From assembly GCA_044508835.1 (NCBI GenBank), contig JBIQHD010000038.1, positions 1-41,569 of the forward strand: 41,569 bases of DNA. Direction: 5' to 3'. A program made the translations under genes and the position numbers. The notes under the pieces are model-generated. The model did no database searches and was not told the origin of the DNA. It was given only the letters and a program-made list of their open reading frames with translations. This stretch comes from JAKFDI01 sp044508835. GTDB lineage: Bacteria > Pseudomonadota > Gammaproteobacteria > Burkholderiales > Burkholderiaceae_C. How positions within the stretch are numbered: the first letter of the stretch is position 1; each line of letters starts with the position of its first letter. This document shows, one piece after another, positions 24,310 through 31,859 of this stretch.

Positions 24310-26418
24310 GTGACCGACCTGCACCTCCTCTTCAACCCCCGCTCCATCGCCATCGTCGGCGCTTCCGACAAGCCCGACAGCATCGGCCAGCGCACGCTTG
24401 CGAACCTCGTCGAGCATTCGCGCTTCGAGGGCGACCTCTACCTCGTCAGCGCCACCAAGAAAGAGCTCGCCGGCCGCCGCTGCTACGCGAGCGTGGCCGA
24501 GCTGCCCGCCACGCCCGACGTGGCCATGGTCGTCGTGCCCGCGAGCGCGGCGCTGGGCGTGCTGCAGCAGTGCGCCGACCGCGGCGTGAAGTTCGCCGTG
24601 GTGCTGACCTCCGGCTTCAGCGAGGCCGGCGCGGAAGGCGCGGCGCTCGAGGCGCGCATGAAGGAGATCGGCGAGCAGTCGGGCATGCGCATCTACGGCC
24701 CCAACTGCCCGGGCGTGTGCAACGTCAACCAGCGCATCGGCATGACGTTCTCGCCCTCGTTCCGGCACGACCTGAAGCCCGGCCCCATCGGCATCGCCAC
24801 GCAGGGCGGCGGGCTGGGCCGCAACATCATGCAGGCCATGGACCGCGGCATCGGCGTGGCGCTGTGGAGCTCGTCGGGCAACGAGGTCGACCTGCAGGTG
24901 GCCGACTTCATCGACTACATGGCCGAGGCGCCCGACATCACCGTGATCGTCACGCTGATCGAGGGCATCAAGGACGGCCGCCGCTTCGTGAACGCCGTGC
25001 AGAAGGCCGCGCGCCACGGCAAGCCGGTGGTGGCGCTGAAGGTGGGCCGCTCCGAGTACGGCCAGCGCGCCGCGGCCTCGCACACCGCCTCCATCACCGG
25101 CTCGGCCGAGGTGAACAGCGCAGCCCTCGCGCAGCTCGGCGTGATCGAGGTCGACGACATCGACGAGCTCGTGGACACCGCCTGGCTGCTGGCGCGCCAG
25201 GTGCCGACCGGCGCCAACGACATCGCCGTGTACTGCTCGTCCGGCGGCGCGGCCGCGCTGACGGCCGACATCATCGGCCAGCACGGCGTGGGCCTGGCCA
25301 CCTTCGCCGAAGAGACGAAGCGCGCGCTCGCGCAAGCGCTGCCCCACTACGCCGCCATCGGCAACCCGGTGGACACCACCACCGCCATCCTCGCCAACGC
25401 CAGGCTGGTGGACGAGACGCTGCTCGCCGTGTGCCGCGACCCGAACGTGGCGCTGGTGGTGCTGCCCATCACCATCGACTACGGCGTGACCACCGAGCGC
25501 ATCGCCGACAGCGCCGTGCGCGTGCAGCAGCAGAGTCCCGTGCCCATCCTGCCGATCTGGATGACCGACCGCATCGGCACCTCCTTCCCCACCTACGGCA
25601 ACGCCGGCATGGTGCCGTCCAAGAGCGTGGGCAAGGGCGTGAAGGCCATCCGCCGCTGGATCGACCACGGCCGCTGGCGGCAGAAGGCGCACCGGCTGGA
25701 CTGGACGCCGCTGCCCACGCTCGGGCGCGCCAAGCCCGAAGGCGGCAAGGCGTTGTCGCTCACCGAGCAGCAGGCCAAGGACTGGCTGGCGAAGGCCGGC
25801 GTCGCCGTGCCGCAATCGGTGGTGGCGGCGACGCGCGAAGAGGCGCAGGCCGCGGCCGCGCGCATCGGCTTCCCGGTGGTCGCCAAGGTCGCCAGCGCGG
25901 CCATCACCCACAAGTCGGACGTCGGCGGCGTGGCCGTCGGCCTGCGCGACGCGCAGGCGGTGGGCGAGGCCTGGGACCGCATCCACGCCGCGGTGAAGGC
26001 GAAGCGGCCGGACGCCGCGATCGACGGCCTGCTGATCGAGCAGATGGCCGCGCCCGGCGGCGTCGAGACCTTCGTCGGCGTCTCGCGCGACCCGGTGTTC
26101 GGCCACGTGATGACCTTCGGCCTGGGCGGCATCTACGTCGAGGTGTTCAAGGACGTGTCGCGCCGCCTGCTGCCGCTGCAGCCGGAAGAGGCCGACGCGA
26201 TGGTGCGCGAGATCCGCAGCTTCCCGCTGCTCGACGGCGCGCGCGGGCGGCCCAAGGCCGACCTCGCGGCGCTGAAGGCGCTGCTGCTGAAGGTGTCCGA
26301 CTTCGTGGCCGCAAACGCCGAGGGGGTCGACGAGCTCGACCTCAACCCGGTGTGGGTCGGCGCCGAGGGCCAGGGCGCGATGGCGCTGGATGCGGTGATC
26401 GTCGGGCGCGTCGTCTGA
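24310..26418 (+). CDS. Acetate--CoA ligase family protein (ADP-forming type)
   Basis: A 702-residue fused acyl-CoA synthetase that uses ATP and gives ADP, starting at GTG 24310, 13 bases after the dehydrogenase. Domains in order: CoA-binding Rossmann domain (about 1-130; FNPRSIAIVGASDKPDSIGQ), succinyl-CoA-ligase-like domains (130-450) with the phosphorylated His in ASHTASITGSAEV, then a C-terminal ATP-grasp domain (about 475-700; PVVAKVASAAITHKSDVGGV and GGVETFVGVSRDPVFGHV). This is the usual alpha-beta fusion layout. It either activates an acid to its CoA ester or harvests ATP from one; direction and substrate are unknown. Its stop overlaps the next start (TGATG). Confidence 0.94.
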   Translation: MTDLHLLFNPRSIAIVGASDKPDSIGQRTLANLVEHSRFEGDLYLVSATKKELAGRRCYASVAELPATPDVAMVVVPASAALGVLQQCADRGVKFAVVLTSGFSEAGAEGAALEARMKEIGEQSGMRIYGPNCPGVCNVNQRIGMTFSPSFRHDLKPGPIGIATQGGGLGRNIMQAMDRGIGVALWSSSGNEVDLQVADFIDYMAEAPDITVIVTLIEGIKDGRRFVNAVQKAARHGKPVVALKVGRSEYGQRAAASHTASITGSAEVNSAALAQLGVIEVDDIDELVDTAWLLARQVPTGANDIAVYCSSGGAAALTADIIGQHGVGLATFAEETKRALAQALPHYAAIGNPVDTTTAILANARLVDETLLAVCRDPNVALVVLPITIDYGVTTERIADSAVRVQQQSPVPILPIWMTDRIGTSFPTYGNAGMVPSKSVGKGVKAIRRWIDHGRWRQKAHRLDWTPLPTLGRAKPEGGKALSLTEQQAKDWLAKAGVAVPQSVVAATREEAQAAAARIGFPVVAKVASAAITHKSDVGGVAVGLRDAQAVGEAWDRIHAAVKAKRPDAAIDGLLIEQMAAPGGVETFVGVSRDPVFGHVMTFGLGGIYVEVFKDVSRRLLPLQPEEADAMVREIRSFPLLDGARGRPKADLAALKALLLKVSDFVAANAEGVDELDLNPVWVGAEGQGAMALDAVIVGRVV

Positions 26419-27554
26419 TGGCCTCCACCCTTCCCGTTCGGGCTGAGCCTGTCGAAGCCCCTCTCGCCGGCCTGCGCGTCCTCGACTTCAGCGAACTCCT
26501 CCCCGGCCCCTTCATGACGCAGAGCCTGGTGGAACTCGGCGCCACCGTGCTCAAGGTCGAGCGCCCGCCGCACGGCGACAACACGCGCCAGCTCTCGGCG
26601 GGCCTGTTCAAGGCGGTGAACCGGGGCAAGGCGAGCGTCGTCGCCGACCTGAAGGACGCGGCCGACCTGGCCCGCGTGCGCGAACTCGCCGCGCAGGCCG
26701 ACGTGCTGGTCGAGGCCTACCGCCCCGGCGTGATGGCGCGCCTCGGCCTCGGCTGGGCGGCGCTGCGCGGGCTCAACCCGCGCCTCGTCTACGTCTCGCT
26801 CACCGGCTTCGGCCAGACCGGGCCGAACGCGCAGGTGCCCGGCCACGACATCAACTACGTCGCCGCCAGCGGCGTGGCGGCCCTGTCCGGCGGCGCCGAC
26901 GGCCGCCCCGGCGCCGGCATCGGCGTGCCGGTGGCCGACCTCGTGGGCGCCACCTATGCGCTGGCCGCGCTGAACGCCGCGCTGCTGCAGCGCGAGCGCA
27001 GCGGGCGCGGCCAGCACCTGGACGTGTCGATCACCGACTGCCTGGCGCACTGGATGAACCCGCGGCTCGCGGCCTTCCACCAGGCCGGCGCCCGCGACGC
27101 GCAGGCGCAGCAGCGCCTGGCGCACGCCCGCGCGGCCTACGGCATCTTCCGCTGCGCCGACGGGCGGCACCTCAGCATCGCCGCGCTGGAAGACCACTTC
27201 TGGAGCCGCCTGCTGCGCGTGTTCGACCTCGCGCCCTTCGACACCGCCGACTACGCCCGTAGCGCCGCCCGGCAGCCGCAGGCGCAGGCGATCAACGCGC
27301 GCCTCGAAGCGGCGGTGTCGGCCCTGACCCTCGACGAGGCGCTGCGCCGCTGCGCCGAGGCCGACGTGCCCGCCGTGCCCCTGGTGCCGCCCAGTGAACT
27401 GCCCGAATCGCCGCAGGTGCGCGCCCGCGAACTGATGCAGGCGACGCCGGCCGGCACGCTGGTGCGCTTTCCGGTGCGGCTCGACGGCATGGCCGCCGCG
27501 CCCACCGAGGCGCCCGCGCTCGGCGGCTCGCGCTGGAGCCTCGACCCGGCCTGA
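26418..27554 (+). CDS. CaiB/BaiF class III CoA transferase
   Basis: A 378-residue CoA transferase of the formyl-CoA/carnitine family. The ATG at 26418 shares a base with the preceding stop. The family start LAGLRVLDFSELLPGPFMTQ begins only at about residue 16; the first residues (including VRAEPVEA) are encoded by a copy of the dispersed repeat. The catalytic Asp is in GVPVADLVGA. The conserved FGQTGPNAQVPGHDINYVAASG and QHLDVSITDCLAHW blocks are present. At about 378 residues it is close to typical. It moves CoA between carboxylic acids and could feed the acyl-CoA dehydrogenase. Confidence 0.94.
   Translation: MASTLPVRAEPVEAPLAGLRVLDFSELLPGPFMTQSLVELGATVLKVERPPHGDNTRQLSAGLFKAVNRGKASVVADLKDAADLARVRELAAQADVLVEAYRPGVMARLGLGWAALRGLNPRLVYVSLTGFGQTGPNAQVPGHDINYVAASGVAALSGGADGRPGAGIGVPVADLVGATYALAALNAALLQRERSGRGQHLDVSITDCLAHWMNPRLAAFHQAGARDAQAQQRLAHARAAYGIFRCADGRHLSIAALEDHFWSRLLRVFDLAPFDTADYARSAARQPQAQAINARLEAAVSALTLDEALRRCAEADVPAVPLVPPSELPESPQVRARELMQATPAGTLVRFPVRLDGMAAAPTEAPALGGSRWSLDPA
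26433..26460 (+). repeat. Dispersed repeat copy inside the CoA transferase coding start
   Basis: CCCGTTCGGGCTGAGC followed by CTGTCGAAGCCC lies in frame just after the start codon and encodes PVRAEPVEA. The same element occurs outside genes at 11336, 35309 and 41262. It adds about nine residues before the conserved fold. Confidence 0.85.
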
Positions 27555-27559
27555 TCCCG

Positions 27560-28756
27560 ATGACGCCCGGCCCCGCCCTGCCCCGCGGCAGCTTCACCGT
27601 CCAGGCGCAGGAGCGCATCCTCTTCGGCCAGCCCGCCGAGCAGGCCGTACCCGCCGAGGCCGAGCGGCTGGGCGCGCGGCGCGTCTTCCTCACCTCGAGC
27701 CGCTCGCTCGCCCGGCTGGCCGACGGCCCGCTGCAGCGCATCGAGCGCGCGCTCGGCGCCCGGCATGCCGGCACCTTTGCCGCCATCACCGCCCACAGCC
27801 CGCGCGAGGACGTGGTCGCGGCCGCCGGCGCCGCACGCGGCGCGGGCGCCGACCTGCTGGTCGCCGTGGGCGGCGGCTCGGTCATCGACGCCACCAAGGC
27901 GGTGCTGATGTGCCTGTGGCTCGGGCTCGACACGCCCGAGGCGATGGAGCCCTGGCGCAACGGCCTGCAGAAAATTCCGAAAGGCACCGGCCGGCGCATC
28001 GAGGCGCCGGCGGATGCGGTGCGCATGGTCTCGGTGTCCACCACGCTGTCGGCCTCCGAGTTCACCTCCAACGCCGGCGTGACCGAATCGCGCAGCCACG
28101 CCAAGCAGTCCTTCGGCCACCGGCTGTTCGTGCCGCGCACCGTGGTCCTCGACCCGGCCGCCACGCTCGACACGCCGGACTGGCTGCTGTTCTCCACCGC
28201 CATCCGCTCGGTGGACCATGCGGTCGAGGGCTACTGCTCGCCGCTCGCGAACCCGGCCACCGAGGCGCAGTCGCTGCAGGGCCTCGCGCTGCTCGCGCGT
28301 GCGCTGCCGGCGATCCAGGCCGACCCGCGGGACCTGAAGGCCCGGCTCGACGCCCAGTTCGGCATGTGGCAGGCCATCGCCGCCGCCGCGTCCGGCGTGC
28401 CCTCGGGCGCGAGCCACGGCATCGGCTACGCGCTCGGCGCCACCTTCGACATTCCCCACGGCCACACCTCCTGCGTGATGCTGCCCGCGGTGCTGCGCTG
28501 GAACGCGGCCGTCAACGCCGAACGGCAGCGCACGCTCGCGCAGGCGATGGGCGACGCGAGCCGCGACGCCGCCGGCCTGGTGGCCGGGCTCGTCGCCCGG
28601 CTCGGCCTGCCCGGCAGCCTGCGCGCGGTGGGCATCGGCGAGGCGCAGTTCGACGAGATCGCCGAGCGCGCCATGGCCTACAAGCCGGTGAAGATGAACC
28701 CGCGCCCCATCCGCGGGCCGGCCGACGTGCGCGAGATCCTCGAACTCGCCCGGTAG
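27560..28756 (+). CDS. Iron-containing alcohol dehydrogenase family protein (maleylacetate reductase-like)
   Basis: A 398-residue protein of the group III alcohol dehydrogenase fold. The nucleotide-binding GGGSVIDATKAV segment is near residue 100, and the metal-site region contains RSVDHAVEGY, SGASHGIGYALG and DIPHGHTS. In typical iron alcohol dehydrogenases an Asp lies four residues before the first metal His (DALTH); here that position is Arg and an Asp is directly before the His. The other two His (SHG and PHG) are present. Some maleylacetate reductases also depart from the standard ligand set. It starts six bases after the CoA transferase stop, so it belongs to the same operon. The substrate is unknown. 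Confidence 0.88.
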   Translation: MTPGPALPRGSFTVQAQERILFGQPAEQAVPAEAERLGARRVFLTSSRSLARLADGPLQRIERALGARHAGTFAAITAHSPREDVVAAAGAARGAGADLLVAVGGGSVIDATKAVLMCLWLGLDTPEAMEPWRNGLQKIPKGTGRRIEAPADAVRMVSVSTTLSASEFTSNAGVTESRSHAKQSFGHRLFVPRTVVLDPAATLDTPDWLLFSTAIRSVDHAVEGYCSPLANPATEAQSLQGLALLARALPAIQADPRDLKARLDAQFGMWQAIAAAASGVPSGASHGIGYALGATFDIPHGHTSCVMLPAVLRWNAAVNAERQRTLAQAMGDASRDAAGLVAGLVARLGLPGSLRAVGIGEAQFDEIAERAMAYKPVKMNPRPIRGPADVREILELAR

Positions 28757-28867
28757 CGCCCGCCGCGCCGCAACGGCCGGACACGGACGCTGACGCTCCG
28801 ACACCAAGCCGCCGCCCTTCCGGCGCCGTGAAACGTCTCGCGGGAACGCGGCCTGCCGCATGCGCGC

Positions 28868-28892
28868 GCCCGAACGCGCCTCGCGCTCGGGC
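28868..28892 (+). repeat. Hairpin in the leader of the PEP-CTERM gene
   Basis: GCCCGA (28868-28873) and TCGGGC (28887-28892) pair around an inner CGCG-CCT-CGCG stem. There is no T-run. It may end the upstream operon weakly or structure the leader of the gene at 28916. Confidence 0.4.
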
Positions 28893-28915
28893 CCCACATC
28901 CCTGAGGAGACCCGC

Positions 28916-29905
28916 ATGCCCTTCACGTCGAACACTCCCGCCGCCGGCCGCCTGCGCGCCGGCCTGCGCCGCGGCGCCGCGCTCACCGCCGCCGCCCTCG
29001 GCCTGTACTGCGCCCAGGCGCAGGCCGTCAGCATCCTCTTCATCGGCAACAGCTTCACCTATGCCGCCGGATCCGACGTACAGACCTACAACCCCGGCAG
29101 CGTGACCGACCTGAACGGCACGGGCATCGGCGGCATCCCCGCGCTGTTCAAGTCCTTCGCGGTGCAGGCCGGCCTCGACTACGACGTGAGCCTGGAGACC
29201 GAGCCCGGCGTCAACCTCGACTTCCACTACGACAACCGGCTCGGCCTCATCGACCAGGCCTGGGACCGCGTGGTGATGCACGGCCAGAGCACGCTCGACT
29301 TCGCCGACCCCGGCAACCCCGCCAGGATCACCACCTACGCCGACCTGCTCGCGCAGGCCTTCGCGAACCGCAACCCGGCGGTCGAGGTGAACCTGATGGC
29401 CACCTGGTCGCGCGCCGACCAGACCTACCTGCCCTCGGGCTTCTGGTACGGCCAGCCCATCTCGGCCATGCAGGCGGACGTGCAGGCGGGCTACCAGCAG
29501 GCCGCGTTCGCCTCGCCGCTCGTGAACGACCGGCTCATCAAGGTCGGCGCCGCCTGGAACCGCGCCATGGAAACCGGCGTGGCCGACCCCAACCCCTACG
29601 ACGGCATCGCCCCCGGCACCGTCAACCTGTGGGCCGACGACGAATACCACGCCAGCATGTACGGCAGCTACCTGGAGGCACTCACCATCTTCGGCACGCT
29701 CACCGGCGTGGATCCGCGCACGCTCGGCGCGGGCGAGCAGGCCGCGATGGACCTCGGCATCGCGCCCGACGTGGCGGTGAGCCTGCAGAACGTGGCCTAT
29801 GCGCAGATCTCGGCGATCCCCGAGCCCTCGACCTGGCTGCTGATGAGCCTGGGCGGCGTGGCGCTGCTCGTCGCCGTCAGGCGCCGCGTGCCGCCGCACG
29901 CCTGA
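28916..29905 (+). CDS. PEP-CTERM sorting domain protein with SGNH-hydrolase-like fold
   Basis: A 329-residue exported protein. A signal peptide ends near residue 37 (YCAQAQA), and the mature part starts VSILFIGNSFTYAAG, the GNS block of SGNH-type hydrolases. Later EYHASMYGSYLEALTIFG may carry the Asp/His partners. Residues 301-326 are a PEP-CTERM signal: IPEPSTW, a hydrophobic stretch, then RRR. Exosortase (EpsH/XrtA-type) cleaves this and hands proteins to the exopolysaccharide/outer surface. No exosortase gene is in the window. ATG 28916 has GAGGAGA eight bases upstream. The enzymatic activity is unproven. Confidence 0.9.
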   Translation: MPFTSNTPAAGRLRAGLRRGAALTAAALGLYCAQAQAVSILFIGNSFTYAAGSDVQTYNPGSVTDLNGTGIGGIPALFKSFAVQAGLDYDVSLETEPGVNLDFHYDNRLGLIDQAWDRVVMHGQSTLDFADPGNPARITTYADLLAQAFANRNPAVEVNLMATWSRADQTYLPSGFWYGQPISAMQADVQAGYQQAAFASPLVNDRLIKVGAAWNRAMETGVADPNPYDGIAPGTVNLWADDEYHASMYGSYLEALTIFGTLTGVDPRTLGAGEQAAMDLGIAPDVAVSLQNVAYAQISAIPEPSTWLLMSLGGVALLVAVRRRVPPHA

Positions 29906-29960
29906 GCCCCGCGCGCCCGCGCCCGGGCGCACTCGCGCTCGGGCAGAATGCGGCCCTCCG

Positions 29961-30050
29961 GGAGACGTGGCCGAGCGGTTGAAGGCAGCAGTCTTGAAAA
30001 CTGCCGACGGGGTGACCCGTTCGTGAGTTCGAATCTCACCGTCTCCGCCA
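29961..30050 (+). tRNA. tRNA-Ser(UGA)
   Basis: A 90-base class II tRNA with the CCA end encoded. Acceptor arms GGAGACG and CGTCTCC pair, the anticodon stem GCAGT/ACTGC encloses the loop CTTGAAA with anticodon TGA at 29995-29997, a long variable arm follows, and the T-loop GTTCGAATC is intact. It lies 55 bases after the PEP-CTERM gene. Confidence 0.97.
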
Positions 30051-30089
30051 CGGCGCCGCCTCCGCCGCCGCCTTGCGCTACCATCCCGC

Positions 30090-30240
30090 CCTCTCTTGGG
30101 GAGTAGCCTGCTTCCGCTTCGCGGAAGCGCCTGCGTCAACATGCTTGAGCCTTCTCCGGGCTCATGGCGCCGGCAGCCAGTCCTGGTTGGCGAGACCAAC
30201 GATGTGCCGGCACGACGTGAGGTCGGGCAGTGCCGGTGCG
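30090..30240 (+). ncRNA. yybP-ykoY manganese riboswitch upstream of mntP
   Basis: The leader contains the hallmark TTGGGGAGTAGC at 30096-30107. It is followed by a perfect hairpin GCTTCCGC-TTC-GCGGAAGC (30110-30128), then GTCAACATGCTTGAG (30135-30149) and GGCGAGACCAACGA (30189-30202), which match the conserved blocks of the yybP-ykoY class known to bind Mn2+ before mntP in proteobacteria. Further downstream CCGGCAC/GTGCCGG and CGGGCAG/CTGCCCG can form alternative stems close to the start codon, a plausible switch. The exact 3' edge is uncertain. Confidence 0.88.
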
Positions 30241-30276
30241 TCGTTGCGGCTCTGCCCGGCCCCCGGACGACCTCCC

Positions 30277-30855
30277 ATGAATTTCCTGTCCATCGCCGCA
30301 CTCGCCATGGCGATGTCCACCGACGCGTTCGCCGCCGCCATCGGCAAGGGCACCGCGCTGCAGAAGCCGCGCTGGTCCGAGGCGCTGCGCACCGGCGCCA
30401 TCTTCGGCGTCATCGAGGCGATCACGCCGCTCATCGGCTGGGCGCTGGGCCTGGCCGCCGTCAACGCGGTCAAGGACTGGGACCACTGGATCGCCTTCGT
30501 GCTGCTCGGGGCGCTCGGGCTGCACATGGTGGTGGGCGGGCTGAGGAAGGACGAGGCGGACGGCGCGCCGCAGCAGGCCCGGCCGGCGCGCCACAGCTTC
30601 GCGCGGCTGGCGCTCACCGGCTTCGCCACCAGCATCGACGCGATGGCGGTGGGCGTCGGCCTGGCGTTCATCGACGTGGACATCCTCTCCGTGGCGGCGG
30701 CCATCGGCTTCGCGACCTTCGTGATGGTCACGCTCGGCGTGATGCTGGGCCGGGTCATGGGCGCGGCGGTCGGCAGGCGCGCCGAGGTCCTGGGCGGCCT
30801 TGTGCTCGTCGCGGTCGGCGCGGCCATCCTGTACGAGCACCTGAGCGCCGCCTGA
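30277..30855 (+). CDS. mntP: Manganese efflux pump MntP
   Basis: A 192-residue inner-membrane Mn2+ exporter with about six hydrophobic segments in two related halves. Each half has the conserved acidic motif: MSTDAFAAAIGKG near residue 14 and TSIDAMAVGVGLAF in the second. The ATG at 30277 lacks a clear Shine-Dalgarno sequence (only GGACGA upstream), which fits control by the preceding manganese riboswitch. The length matches E. coli MntP (YebN). It is monocistronic; the next gene begins 51 bases later after a GCCTCGCGCGAGGC palindrome (30866-30879) that may act as a terminator stem. Confidence 0.96.
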   Translation: MNFLSIAALAMAMSTDAFAAAIGKGTALQKPRWSEALRTGAIFGVIEAITPLIGWALGLAAVNAVKDWDHWIAFVLLGALGLHMVVGGLRKDEADGAPQQARPARHSFARLALTGFATSIDAMAVGVGLAFIDVDILSVAAAIGFATFVMVTLGVMLGRVMGAAVGRRAEVLGGLVLVAVGAAILYEHLSAA

Positions 30856-30906
30856 GCGCGCCTGCGCCTCGCGCGAGGCCGGCCGGCGCATGATTCGACC
30901 GATAAC

Positions 30907-31851
30907 ATGCACAGAGACGAATCCCCGGCCCGTCCCGCTCCCGCCGCCCTGACCCGGAACCCCGCCATGCTGACCGACCAGTTTCGCTGCCTCGTGGCGC
31001 TCGACAAGGGGCGCGGCCTGGACGCGGCCGCCAAGGCCTGCGGCCTCGGCCCCGAGGCGTTCATGGCGGTGCTGGACGAGGCCGAGCGCACCTTCGGCCG
31101 GCCGCTGGTCCGCTTCGCGCAAGCGTTCGACGGCTTCACCCCGTTCGGCGAGATCGTGCTGACCAGCGCGCGCCGCCTGGTCGAGCTCGGCGACGCGGCG
31201 GAACCGCTCGAGCGCGAAGGCGCCCAGCGCCAGCTGGCCGCCATGCTGGATCGCCGCTCGGTGTCGCCCAAGCGGCTCGGCGCGCCCGGGCCCAGCCCGG
31301 CCCAGCTCGACGTGATCCTGCAAGCCGCGCTGCGCGCGCCCGACCACGGCAGCCTGCACCCGTGGCGCGTCATCGAGTTCCCGGCGGAGTCGCGCGCCGC
31401 GCTGGCCGACGTGTTCGAGCAGGAGAAGCGGCGGCGCGACCCGCTCGCCTGCGCCGGCGACCTGGGCCTGGCGCGCGAGCACGCGCTGCGCCCCCCGATG
31501 CTGCTGGGCTTCGTGGTGTCGCCGGCGGCGCGCTCCAAGGTGCCGGTCCAGGAGCAGTGGCTCTCGGCCGGCGCCGCCCTGTGCAACCTGCTCAACGCGG
31601 TGCACCGGCTCGGCTTCGGCGCCATCATGCTCAGCGGGGACCGCTGCTACGACGCCGTGCTGCCCTCCCAGCTGGGCGTCGGGCCGGACGAATTCCTCGC
31701 GGGCTTCATCAGCATCGGCCGCGTGGTCCAGACGCCTCCGGCGCGCCAGCCGGTGGGCTCGGCGCAGGTCCTGTCCCGGTGGCACGCGCCGGCCGAGATC
31801 GACGGCGCAGCGGATGCGCCGCCGCAGGAAACGCCGCCATTCCGCGGCTGA
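30907..31851 (+). CDS. LysR-like HTH domain fused to a nitroreductase
   Basis: A 314-residue protein. Residues about 20-90 look like a LysR/ModE-type winged helix (FRCLVALDKGRGLDAAAKAC, a VLDEAERTFGRPLVRF wing and FTPFGEIVLTSARRL). Residues about 115-285 are an FMN-dependent nitroreductase of the small YdjA type (LQAALRAPDHGSLHPWRVIEF, QEQWLSAGAALCNLLNAVHRLGFGAIMLSG). ATG 30907 is used; a later ATG at 30967 would remove an unstructured tail but keep both domains. Known YdjA proteins have no DNA-binding part. Whether it is a redox-sensing regulator or an enzyme is open. Confidence 0.87.
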   Translation: MHRDESPARPAPAALTRNPAMLTDQFRCLVALDKGRGLDAAAKACGLGPEAFMAVLDEAERTFGRPLVRFAQAFDGFTPFGEIVLTSARRLVELGDAAEPLEREGAQRQLAAMLDRRSVSPKRLGAPGPSPAQLDVILQAALRAPDHGSLHPWRVIEFPAESRAALADVFEQEKRRRDPLACAGDLGLAREHALRPPMLLGFVVSPAARSKVPVQEQWLSAGAALCNLLNAVHRLGFGAIMLSGDRCYDAVLPSQLGVGPDEFLAGFISIGRVVQTPPARQPVGSAQVLSRWHAPAEIDGAADAPPQETPPFRG

Positions 31852-31859
31852 GAACCGCC

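Noticed and set aside
27560..28756. Firm call as maleylacetate reductase with a hydroxyquinol pathway
   Set aside because: No ring-cleavage dioxygenase for hydroxyquinol is nearby and the metal site is unusual; only family level is supported.
29961..30276. A tRNA-Ser integration site for a mobile element
   Set aside because: No integrase, no repeated tRNA 3' end and no shift in composition; the DNA after the tRNA is the riboswitch and mntP.
27251..30301. A 1016-residue open frame on the minus strand
   Set aside because: It runs antisense through the CoA transferase, alcohol dehydrogenase and PEP-CTERM genes and the tRNA; its low-complexity Arg/Gly/His composition is typical of a GC-rich antisense shadow.
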